A stretch of DNA of 14,238 nt from Actinomycetota bacterium (GTDB taxonomy: Bacteria > Actinomycetota > Thermoleophilia > Gaiellales > F1-60-MAGs149): assembly GCA_947481755.1 (NCBI GenBank), contig CANKHS010000020.1:1-14238 (forward strand). The letters are read 5' to 3'. Position numbers and translations under genes: made by a program. Below the pieces are notes generated by a model, which had not been told where the DNA came from, did no database searches, and saw only the letters and a list, made by a program, of their open reading frames with translations. Positions within the stretch are counted from its first letter, which is position 1. Each line of letters starts with the position of its first letter. This document shows positions 7,611 to 14,007 of the stretch, one piece after another.

Positions 7611-8060
7611 ATGAGTGATACCACCCACATCACGTCTGGCACGGTCACGATTCCGCAGCCTGAGGGCTGGGAGGATCGGACCGTCTTGACGATCGTTGGA
7701 CCGTTGACGGAGGGCGCGCAACCGAACGTCGTGGTGACGCGCGAGACGCTCTGCAACAACATGGGTCTCGGTGGTTTTTCGAGCGGTTGGGTGCAGAAGC
7801 TGGCAGATCAGATTCCCGTCAAAGAGTCGTGCCCGGTCGAGCACATCGAGATCAGTGGCGCTCCTGCCCACCTGCGGACCGTGGAGTGGGAGGCAGCGGG
7901 TCTGCGCCTGCGCCAGCTCGTGGGTCTCACGACGATCGCTGGCTCGGGTTACGCAATCGTCTGCACCGTGCCATCGGTGGCGTTTGAGGCCCTTGAGTCG
8001 GAGTTGCGCGCGGTGATCGAGGGCACACAGATCGATTCTGGCGCGTCGATCGAGTCGTAG
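7611..8060 (+). CDS. DcrB/DUF1795-like protein
   Basis: This 149-residue soluble protein has the pattern of the DcrB/DUF1795 family (Mog1/PsbP-like fold). An opening strand is followed by QPEGWEDRTVLTIVGP, a strand with PNVVVTRETL, a helix (about 50-65), then ISGAPAHLRTVEWEAAG, LRQLVGLTTIAGSGYAIVCT and a closing amphipathic helix FEALESELRAVIEG. Relatives include envelope proteins and the Eag chaperones of type VI effectors. No effector, PAAR protein or type VI gene is in the window, so the role is unknown. It has no signal peptide and should be cytoplasmic. A GTG at 7605 would add two residues; the ATG at 7611 was preferred. Both starts have a weak ribosome-binding site. Family assignment is by pattern only. 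Confidence 0.75.
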   Translation: MSDTTHITSGTVTIPQPEGWEDRTVLTIVGPLTEGAQPNVVVTRETLCNNMGLGGFSSGWVQKLADQIPVKESCPVEHIEISGAPAHLRTVEWEAAGLRLRQLVGLTTIAGSGYAIVCTVPSVAFEALESELRAVIEGTQIDSGASIES

Positions 8061-8070
8061 AGACGTCGTC

Positions 8071-8520
8071 GTGTTTGACCCACAGAGTCAGCGCAACCTG
8101 ATCGATCTGGGTATTCCCGAGACGACACCGCGCTCGCGCGGGCTGAACGTCGTGGTGCTCCTGTTCGTGCGGGTGCTCGTTGGCGTGGCGGCGATCGTTG
8201 TCGGAATCCTCAATTTGCGTGGCCACGCGGCCGTGGCGCTGCACGCCAAGGATTGGGGTCTGCCCGCACCGTCGCTGCTGACGTGGATTGGTCTGGCGTT
8301 GCTCGTCCTCTTCGGACTGATGCTGATGCTCGGCGTCGCGAGTCGTCTCTCGGCATTCGTCGTGCTGGTTGTGGCACTCGTGATTGTCGCGACGGCTGGC
8401 CGAGTTGAGGGTGGTGCACCACTGATCGGCGGAGCCCTCCTGGCTGCTGGTTGTCTGATCATCGTGGCGCGTGGCGGTGGTGCGGCTCAGCTCTTGGACC
8501 GCATCGATCCCGTCCTGTGA
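8071..8520 (+). CDS. Small four-helix membrane protein, DoxX-like
   Basis: This 149-residue protein has a polar N-terminus of about 24 residues and then four hydrophobic segments near residues 25-49, 68-90, 93-110 and 115-133. The layout resembles the DoxX family: VRVLVGVAAIVVGILNLRGH, then HAKDWGLPAPSLLTWIGLAL with the typical W-G-x-P turn, a glycine-rich second helix pair, and a cytosolic end (LLDRIDPVL). DoxX-like proteins are often linked to redox or thiol stress, but no catalytic motif is seen and the role here is open. The GTG at 8071 is the only near start, with a weak ribosome-binding site. The stop overlaps the truA start, so the two are probably co-translated. Confidence 0.75.
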   Translation: MFDPQSQRNLIDLGIPETTPRSRGLNVVVLLFVRVLVGVAAIVVGILNLRGHAAVALHAKDWGLPAPSLLTWIGLALLVLFGLMLMLGVASRLSAFVVLVVALVIVATAGRVEGGAPLIGGALLAAGCLIIVARGGGAAQLLDRIDPVL

Positions 8521-9290
8521 TCAATACGCGCCTGCAGGTCGCCTACGACGGCACGGGGTTTAACGGTTGGGCGCAGCAGCCGGGGGCACGCACCATCGAA
8601 CGTGAGTTGACGCGTGCGATCGACCGTCTGCACGATGCGCGTGGTGACGTTGTCGTGGCCGGGCGCACCGACGCTGGTGTGCATGCGACGGGTCAGGTCG
8701 TTAGCGTGGTGCGGCAGGGTGGTCCACCAACGACTGCGCTGCCGCGTGCGCTCAACGACATCCTGCCAACCGACATCGTGGTGACTGCGGCTGATGAGGT
8801 GCCAGCCGACTTCAGCGCCCGTTTCTCGGCACGTAGCCGCTCCTATACGTACGACGTGCGGCTCGGTCAGCTGCGGGACCCGCTGCAGTGTCGCCGCGAG
8901 TTGCACGAGCCACGTCAGTTGGACCGCGCGGTACTCGACACGTTGGCCGCAGCGATTGTTGGCGAGCACGACTTTCGGGCCTTCACGCCGGCGGAGACCG
9001 AGCACAAGACGTTTACGCGCACCGTGCAGACGGCGCGGTGGCTCGAGACAGAAACCGGAATTCGCTTTGAGATCACGGCCAACGCGTTTCTGCGCCACAT
9101 GGTCCGCACGCTCGTCGGCACGATGATCGTGACGGCGCGCGGTGATCGAGGGAACGCCCCCGAGCAGTTTCCTGCGCTCCTGACAGGCGCGTTACGGTCG
9201 GAGGCTGGCTGGACGGCTCCCGCCCACGCGCTCTGCCTCGTGCACGTGGACTACGTCACCGGCACGGGCTCCGACCCGCGTCGCGGCTAG
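8517..9290 (+). CDS. truA: tRNA pseudouridine(38-40) synthase TruA
   Basis: TruA (257 aa) converts uridines 38-40 of the tRNA anticodon arm to pseudouridine. The N-terminus reads LQVAYDGTGFNGWAQQPGAR. The catalytic aspartate is D52 in AGRTDAGVHATGQV. Later conserved blocks are FSARSRSYTYDV, GEHDFRAFTPAETEHKTFTR, FEITANAFLRHMVRTLVGT and the closing APAHALCLVHVDY. The GTG at 8517 overlaps the stop of the preceding membrane protein gene (GTGA) and gives the right N-terminus; the frame is open further upstream, but that part is not TruA-like. truA after rplQ is common; here two extra genes intervene. Its TAG stop shares CTAG with the convergent antiporter gene. Confidence 0.97.
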   Translation: MINTRLQVAYDGTGFNGWAQQPGARTIERELTRAIDRLHDARGDVVVAGRTDAGVHATGQVVSVVRQGGPPTTALPRALNDILPTDIVVTAADEVPADFSARFSARSRSYTYDVRLGQLRDPLQCRRELHEPRQLDRAVLDTLAAAIVGEHDFRAFTPAETEHKTFTRTVQTARWLETETGIRFEITANAFLRHMVRTLVGTMIVTARGDRGNAPEQFPALLTGALRSEAGWTAPAHALCLVHVDYVTGTGSDPRRG

Positions 9291-10345
9291 ACGTACCAGA
9301 AGGCGAGTGCGGCGATCACGTAGATCGCGATGAGCTCGGCGCCCTCAAGCCACGTGGCGTGGCCGTTGGTGGCGATGAAGGCTGCGAGGATTGCCGCGGC
9401 AATCAGCACTGCCATTTCGAGTGCGCCAAACGAGAGCGTCAACTCGTGACCAAAGATAAAGCCCGCAGCAACGGCGACGGCTGTGACGGCGAGTGCGACC
9501 TGGAGCGCCGAGTTGAAGGCGATGCCCATCGCAAAGTCGAGGTCGCCCTTGGCGGCAATCTTGATGGCGGCAAAATGCTCGGCAATGTTGCCGACGAGGG
9601 GCACGATGATCAGGCCAACGAACACGGCCGAGATGCCGGTTGCCTTGATCGTTGGTTCGATTGCCGTCACGAGGAACTCGGACAGGAGGCCGGTGACTGC
9701 AGCCGAGGCGACCAACACGATGATCGACAGGCGGGGAGTCCAGTGTGCGTGCCCTTCGGCCGCGGCGGATTCGTCGGGAGAGCGGAAGGCGTGCAAGAGG
9801 TACAGGCCGTACAAGACGGCCATCACGATTGCCACGCCGTGCGAGATGCTGACTGCACCGCTCGTCTCGGCGGGCAAGACGATCGTAAATAGCGTTGGCA
9901 AGGCGAGTGCAGCAGTCGCCAAGAGCAGCATCGTGCCGTTGACGCCACTAATCACGGCGTTAAAGCTCTGGCGCCCGTGGCGAATGCCCGAGACGAGCAG
10001 CGAGGCGCCAAGGATCAGCAGGATGTTGCCCATCACCGAGCCGATAATCGAGTAGCGCGCGACGTCGATCAGTTCGCCGCCTTGGCGAATCGCCAGCACA
10101 ACGATGATCAGTTCGGCGGCGTTGCCGAAGGTGGCATTGAGGAGAGCGGAGATCCGCGGGCCGGCAACCTCGCCGGCCTGCTCCGTCGCGACACCGAGGA
10201 TGTGCGCCATGCCTGCGACGGCAAGTCCCGCGACGATAAAGATCAGAACCGAGTTGGCATGCGCAAATTCGAGCCCAATGGCCACCACCGCGACGAGGGA
10301 AATGAGTCCGAACTGGACGCGTTCAGAGCGGGTGAAGCCACTCAT
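9287..10345 (-). CDS. CaCA-family Ca2+/H+ antiporter
   Basis: This 352-residue integral membrane protein belongs to the Ca2+:cation antiporter superfamily, CAX branch. It probably exports Ca2+ in exchange for protons across the cytoplasmic membrane. The two inverted alpha repeats are clear: GNAAELIIVVLAIRQGG at residues 74-90 and GNIAEHFAAIKIAAKGDLDF at 252-271, each with the key glutamate. About eleven hydrophobic segments are present, with an acidic, His-containing loop (SPDESAAAEGHAHW) between the halves. The end, TWLEGAELIAIYVIAALAFW, is typical of CAX proteins. The ATG at 10345 is chosen. An in-frame GTG six codons upstream (10363) is a real alternative because a -10-like element sits at leaderless distance from it. 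The gene is divergent from surE and convergent with truA. Confidence 0.93.
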   Translation of the reverse strand: MSGFTRSERVQFGLISLVAVVAIGLEFAHANSVLIFIVAGLAVAGMAHILGVATEQAGEVAGPRISALLNATFGNAAELIIVVLAIRQGGELIDVARYSIIGSVMGNILLILGASLLVSGIRHGRQSFNAVISGVNGTMLLLATAALALPTLFTIVLPAETSGAVSISHGVAIVMAVLYGLYLLHAFRSPDESAAAEGHAHWTPRLSIIVLVASAAVTGLLSEFLVTAIEPTIKATGISAVFVGLIIVPLVGNIAEHFAAIKIAAKGDLDFAMGIAFNSALQVALAVTAVAVAAGFIFGHELTLSFGALEMAVLIAAAILAAFIATNGHATWLEGAELIAIYVIAALAFWYV

Positions 10346-10369
10346 GGTTTCGCCTGCACTCACGCGGGC

Positions 10370-10375
10370 AGCATA
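10370..10375 (-). promoter_or_regulatory. Candidate -10 element for the antiporter gene
   Basis: Read on the minus strand, TATGCT (10375 down to 10370) fits TANNNT. Six bases separate it from an in-frame GTG (10363-10361), so transcription could start at or next to that codon. The result would be either a leaderless mRNA starting at GTG or an 18-base leader before the ATG at 10345. No clear -35 hexamer is seen. This is a motif match only. Confidence 0.4.
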
Positions 10376-10384
10376 GGGGACGGG

Positions 10385-10390
10385 TAACCT
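10385..10390 (+). promoter_or_regulatory. Candidate -10 element for surE
   Basis: TAACCT at 10385-10390 fits TANNNT and lies nine bases before the surE ATG at 10400. A start site at the usual distance from a -10 element would fall at or just before the ATG, giving a leaderless or nearly leaderless mRNA. No Shine-Dalgarno sequence is seen in those nine bases (GCACGGCTC), which agrees with this. A -35 hexamer is not evident. Confidence 0.4.
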
Positions 10391-10399
10391 GCACGGCTC

Positions 10400-11185
10400 A
10401 TGCGCGTGCTCCTGACGAACGACGATGGCATCGACTCGCCTGGGCTCCACGCGATGGCGCGTGCGCTCAGTACGGTCGCCGAGGTACTGGTGGTTGCGCC
10501 CGCGACGAACCAGAGCGCGGTTGCGCGTGGCATCACGATTCGTGGCACGCTCGAGGTTGAGGAGCGCGAAGTACCGGGCGCGGCACAGGCGTTTGCTGTC
10601 GGTGGCACGCCAGTCGACTGCGTCCGCTTTGCCGAGGCGCGTGAGCCCGGCCCGTCCTTCGATGTCGTCGTTGCCGGTTCCAACCTTGGACTCAACCTTG
10701 GTGATGACGTCACCTACTCTGGCACCGTCGCCGCGGCGATGGAGGGAATCCTGCTCGGCTATCCGGGGCTCGCAATCTCGCAGCAATCGACGGGTGGCGA
10801 GCTACATCACACGCGCGATGGCGACTACGAGTTTGCGACGGCCGAGCGGATTGTGCCTCGCCTTGCCACGCTGCTTGCTGCAGGCACCTTCGGCAAGGAC
10901 ATGCTCGTCAACCTCAACTGTCCGACCGGTACGCCCCAGGGCCTACGCGTCTGCAAGCTTGGTCGTCGGATCTGGGCCGACCAAATCGAACTCGCCGAGG
11001 AGCGTGGGGGCAAGCAGCGCTTTCGTCTCTACGCGGGCGATGCCGACTATCACCGCGCGCCAGGGACAGACTTTGAAGCGATCGCGGATGGTTACGTCGC
11101 GATCACGGCGCTGCACGTCGACTGGGAGCACCCCGCGAGCGCGACGCTCGTGACGGGCCTTGAGGGTCTGCTCGACGGGGATTGA
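10400..11185 (+). CDS. surE: 5'-nucleotidase SurE
   Basis: SurE (261 aa) is a metal-dependent phosphatase acting on nucleoside 5'- and 3'-monophosphates, linked to stationary-phase survival. Metal ligands are D8 and D9 in TNDDGIDSPG, S39 in NQSAVARGIT, and N95 in AGSNLGLNLGDDVTYSGT. The following VAAAMEGILLGYPGLAISQ is also typical. The usual NQSG-x-S-x-(S/G)-IT motif is altered at several places (NQSAVARGIT), but the ligand serine is kept. The C-terminal half is complete (LRVCKLGRRIW, then YHRAPGTDFEAIADGYVAIT and LHVDW). The ATG at 10400 has no Shine-Dalgarno sequence. The gene diverges from the antiporter with only 54 bases between them. Confidence 0.96.
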   Translation: MRVLLTNDDGIDSPGLHAMARALSTVAEVLVVAPATNQSAVARGITIRGTLEVEEREVPGAAQAFAVGGTPVDCVRFAEAREPGPSFDVVVAGSNLGLNLGDDVTYSGTVAAAMEGILLGYPGLAISQQSTGGELHHTRDGDYEFATAERIVPRLATLLAAGTFGKDMLVNLNCPTGTPQGLRVCKLGRRIWADQIELAEERGGKQRFRLYAGDADYHRAPGTDFEAIADGYVAITALHVDWEHPASATLVTGLEGLLDGD

Positions 11186-11245
11186 CTTGGACGTTTTAGG
11201 AGTGGGTTTTCGAGCGGAGCGTTGGCGTCGGCGATCGCACGCAGA

Positions 11246-11280
11246 ATTGACAGCGCATTTCGCTGTCATCTATCGTCAAT
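11246..11280 (+). promoter_or_regulatory. Near-consensus promoter with nested inverted repeats (candidate operator)
   Basis: TTGACA at 11247-11252 is a perfect -35 hexamer. TATCGT at 11271-11276 is a plausible -10 after an 18-base spacer. TGACAGCG (11248-11255) and CGCTGTCA (11261-11268) form a perfect 8-base inverted repeat around CATTT, covering the -35 and half of the spacer. ATTGAC (11246-11251) is also repeated inverted as GTCAAT at 11275-11280, across the end of the -10. A dimeric repressor bound here would block RNA polymerase. The expected start near 11283 leaves a leader of about 26 bases with a good Shine-Dalgarno sequence. No regulator gene is nearby. Confidence 0.7.
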
Positions 11281-11294
11281 GGAAATTTGTGGGT

Positions 11295-11301
11295 GGGGGA
11301 G
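11295..11301 (+). promoter_or_regulatory. Ribosome-binding site deciding the start of the secreted protein
   Basis: GGGGGAG at 11295-11301 is a strong Shine-Dalgarno-like stretch seven bases before the ATG at 11309. It fixes that ATG, rather than the upstream in-frame TTG at 11222, as the start. It also places the signal peptide at the very N-terminus. Confidence 0.7.
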
Positions 11302-11308
11302 AAGTCTG

Positions 11309-13903
11309 ATGCGTCATCGATCGCTGCGAAATCTGATGCTGGTTGCGGCGGTCGTGGTGGTGGCGTTGTCGTTGGTTGGGACGGCGGCCGCGAAGGTCAA
11401 GCCGTCTCTGGGCAAGGAGCGGATCATTCAGATCAGTGCGCAGGTGGCGCCAATGACGCCGCTGGATGCGGCGACGGTCACCGTTACCGATGCCGATGGA
11501 AAGATCGTTGGCACCGGCCAAACGGTCAATGCCGGAGCGGGTCAGATCGTAGTCAGCAAGGGTCGGTTGCCGTTCTTACTGTCGACCGCAGGCGGGACAG
11601 TGCGGGGCAAGCCGTTCGAAGGTCATCTGCAGGCAGTCACAAGCCGCACGACGCGCGCCGATGGGCTCCTGTTGGTGAGTTTCGCGACGACCGTCGCGGC
11701 TCGTTACCGAGCGCTCCAAGGTGGAAAGGTCAAATCGATCGAGCGACGCGTGTACGAGCGGCTCGGTCTCAGTCCGCAGTTGGGTTGGATGCAGGTCCGT
11801 TACGGGACGCACACGCTGCGCGGGGCCACGCTGATGAAGCGGGCGGAAGCCCTTGGTGGTTACGACGTTCTTGTCGATGATCTCGTTGCCCGCCTCGACG
11901 ATGGTCGGCGATTCCCAGGTTTCCGGGGAACAAGTCCCGACCGGCATCCCACCTACACGTCGTCGAGCAGCACCGTTCGAGCAGCTTCGGCCGCTCCGTG
12001 CCCCGCGAACATCTTGCCGCCGTCGAATGCGGCACAGAACGCGATCGTGGCGCAATACGGCGTGTATATGGCAGCCGGAACCGCAACGGCTATGGCGACC
12101 TCTGATCCGTACACCTTGCTCACTGGGGTGGCGGGAATGATGTTTGCCACGCAACCGGGCATGACGAATTCCTCCGTGATCATGTCGGTCTCGAGCCAGC
12201 TCACCTGCATCTCGCAGCAGCTTGCACAGCTCAAAACGACGCTCAACAAGCTCACGCAGATAACAGCGCTCCAGCCACTGCAGAATTGCGTTTCTGCGAT
12301 TGCGTCACGATGGACCGATTATCAGACATTCATCAGCAATGCCCAGAACAACCCGGGGAATCCGGCGTATACCCTCTCGACGCAAAATGCGAATCTGTTG
12401 CAGTGGTTCCCTCAAGTCGAAACCATGAACAGCACGATTTGTAATGGGATCATCAATCAGACCCTGTTCAATGCGAATGGCGGCTCCACACCAGCGTGGC
12501 CTGTTGTTGTAGCGAACTACGAGAGTGGCACGTACCTGTCGTCGGATTCGACGGCGCTCGAGCCTTCGTCGGTGGAGAGCCTGCAGTACTTTCTTCAGTA
12601 CTACAGCACCTTTATGTACCAGCAGGCAGCGCTCGAGACGGACTACCTAAATTGGCAGGGACTACTGCAGAACGCCAACTTTGTACCGTCGCTGCAGATG
12701 AAGTGGGGTCCCCCGTGCTTCCACGCGCCGAGCCTGAGTGATCTTGCCGCCAACGGACAGTCGACACTGTTCTGTCAGTGGCAGCAGAACATCATCAATG
12801 TCTGGCCCGGCGACGTATACACCGATGAGGTTGCATCGTTCAAGGCGGGGAATTCGACGAATCCGAATGCCATCAGCGGGCTTGCGATCAGCGCCGTTCC
12901 CGGCATCTTTGGCATCTCGACCACGGCGTACAGCAAAAACCCGACCTCGTTGACGACTAATTATCTCAACGGGAGCAACATCAATAAGTACGACAGTCGC
13001 TGGAATGCGGCGAATGCCTTCGCATCGTTCAACAACCAGCCTGCTACGACGATTGCTCCTCCGTACCAGTATTACGGTGCGCGGCAGGCTCTGGCGACGG
13101 GTGCGCCAAGCTGCAATGGCAACTGCAACTCTGACCCGGTGATCGGCGGTTACGACGTCTTCAAGTCGTTCTTCAACGCGTGGCTCAACGCGGTTGTGAA
13201 CCCTGCAACGGCAAGTTCGCCCGCTACCGTCTCGTCGACGACACCGGATGACAAGGGACACGTGACCTACCAAATACTTGGGGCAGACGGCGAAATTGAA
13301 TCCAGCTCGGGCCCGTCCGCATGCGAGGTCCAGTCTTCGACAAATTCCGGCGACCAAACCCTTTACAAGTATGGGTATTACACGGCCCACAACGCTGTCT
13401 ACAGCCCCAGTCCGTGGACGAAGAACACGGGCGGTACGCTCGGCGGCGGTTCTAAGACGGTTACTCCCATGATTGGTACTACGACCAGTGGCGCTGCCAC
13501 GGACGGGTGCCAGTCGACTCCACCGATCGCGTGGCTCAAGTCGCGTCCGTGGCTGCAGGGTGGTGCGGTGCCAGGAGCACCGGTAATCACGCAGCCGGCG
13601 TACAGCAACGTTTCTACGAATGCGACGCTGACAGCGACCAATTGCCCGTCATCCGGCTGCACGTGGGCAATCACAAACTCGACGACGCCAGCCGTCCCCG
13701 GATGGTCCCCGCAGACAAACAGCTCGGTGCCGCAGGGCCTCACGCTGTCGCCAGCAGGAGTCCTCTCGTGGTCCGGAGCGAAGTCGGGACAGACAGCATC
13801 CGTTGAGGTTGTTGCGGGAGCGCTTCTGCCGACTCAGGTCGTGCCCGGAACCTCGCAGACGGTCTACTCGCTCCCAGTTGTGCTGACCGTCACGGCGCCG
13901 TAA
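11309..13903 (+). CDS. Large secreted multidomain protein of unknown function, Ig-like C-terminus
   Basis: This 864-residue protein was not recognised. Residues 1-28 are a signal peptide (basic MRHRSLRNL, hydrophobic core, AAA cleavage site before K29). Residues 29 to about 225 are a beta-rich region (ATVTVTDADGKIVGTGQTV, FEGHLQAVTS) ending in a basic helical part, like a carboxypeptidase-regulatory-type module. Residues 246-281 are hydrophobic and rich in Ala, Gly and Met. A heptad helix follows (I291, V294, L298, I301, L305, L308, L312, L315), then more helices, including an aromatic one at 422-455. The body to about 750 is rich in Asn, Ser, Thr, Gln and Tyr. Residues 755-864 resemble a putative Ig domain (He_PIG type: PQGLTLSPAGVLSWSGAKSG). 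The twelve cysteines (even number) suit disulfides outside the cell. No LPXTG motif or C-terminal membrane helix is present, so it should be released or held non-covalently. Codons are more A/T-rich than in neighbouring genes. Confidence 0.9.
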   Translation: MRHRSLRNLMLVAAVVVVALSLVGTAAAKVKPSLGKERIIQISAQVAPMTPLDAATVTVTDADGKIVGTGQTVNAGAGQIVVSKGRLPFLLSTAGGTVRGKPFEGHLQAVTSRTTRADGLLLVSFATTVAARYRALQGGKVKSIERRVYERLGLSPQLGWMQVRYGTHTLRGATLMKRAEALGGYDVLVDDLVARLDDGRRFPGFRGTSPDRHPTYTSSSSTVRAASAAPCPANILPPSNAAQNAIVAQYGVYMAAGTATAMATSDPYTLLTGVAGMMFATQPGMTNSSVIMSVSSQLTCISQQLAQLKTTLNKLTQITALQPLQNCVSAIASRWTDYQTFISNAQNNPGNPAYTLSTQNANLLQWFPQVETMNSTICNGIINQTLFNANGGSTPAWPVVVANYESGTYLSSDSTALEPSSVESLQYFLQYYSTFMYQQAALETDYLNWQGLLQNANFVPSLQMKWGPPCFHAPSLSDLAANGQSTLFCQWQQNIINVWPGDVYTDEVASFKAGNSTNPNAISGLAISAVPGIFGISTTAYSKNPTSLTTNYLNGSNINKYDSRWNAANAFASFNNQPATTIAPPYQYYGARQALATGAPSCNGNCNSDPVIGGYDVFKSFFNAWLNAVVNPATASSPATVSSTTPDDKGHVTYQILGADGEIESSSGPSACEVQSSTNSGDQTLYKYGYYTAHNAVYSPSPWTKNTGGTLGGGSKTVTPMIGTTTSGAATDGCQSTPPIAWLKSRPWLQGGAVPGAPVITQPAYSNVSTNATLTATNCPSSGCTWAITNSTTPAVPGWSPQTNSSVPQGLTLSPAGVLSWSGAKSGQTASVEVVAGALLPTQVVPGTSQTVYSLPVVLTVTAP

Positions 13904-13916
13904 CCGGCGGGGGGTG

Positions 13917-13951
13917 GTTCAGCGGTCCTAGCGTGGCCTGGACCGCTGAAC
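13917..13951. terminator. Perfect 12-bp hairpin between convergent genes, probable terminator
   Basis: GTTCAGCGGTCC (13917-13928) and GGACCGCTGAAC (13940-13951) pair perfectly around an 11-base loop. The hairpin begins 13 bases after the stop of the secreted protein gene and lies 56 bases beyond the end of the minus-strand gene, so it could end transcription from both sides. No T-run follows on either strand, so this would be a terminator without a U-tract. An operator or other dyad is less likely at this position. Confidence 0.7.
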
Positions 13952-14007
13952 AATAGTGGCTGGTGTGTCAGAAGGCCTTGTCAGGAGGAATTCCCAACGG
14001 AGCACGA

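Noticed and set aside
9359..10055. Plus-strand open frames inside the antiporter gene
   Set aside because: Their translations are Gly/Asp/Arg-rich low-complexity shadows, and the minus strand encodes a clear CaCA membrane protein.
10346..10786. N-terminal extension of the antiporter frame to 10786
   Set aside because: The extra 147 residues are polar, unlike any CaCA N-terminus, and lie opposite surE coding sequence. The ATG at 10345 (or GTG at 10363) is the likely start.
11231..11238. Palindrome GCGATCGC upstream of the secreted protein
   Set aside because: It is an eight-base site expected by chance in GC-rich DNA. It is neither duplicated nearby nor placed relative to the promoter in a meaningful way.
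11222..11308. Earlier TTG start for the secreted protein
   Set aside because: It would put 29 residues before the signal peptide and would lie upstream of the predicted promoter. The ATG at 11309 has a strong ribosome-binding site.
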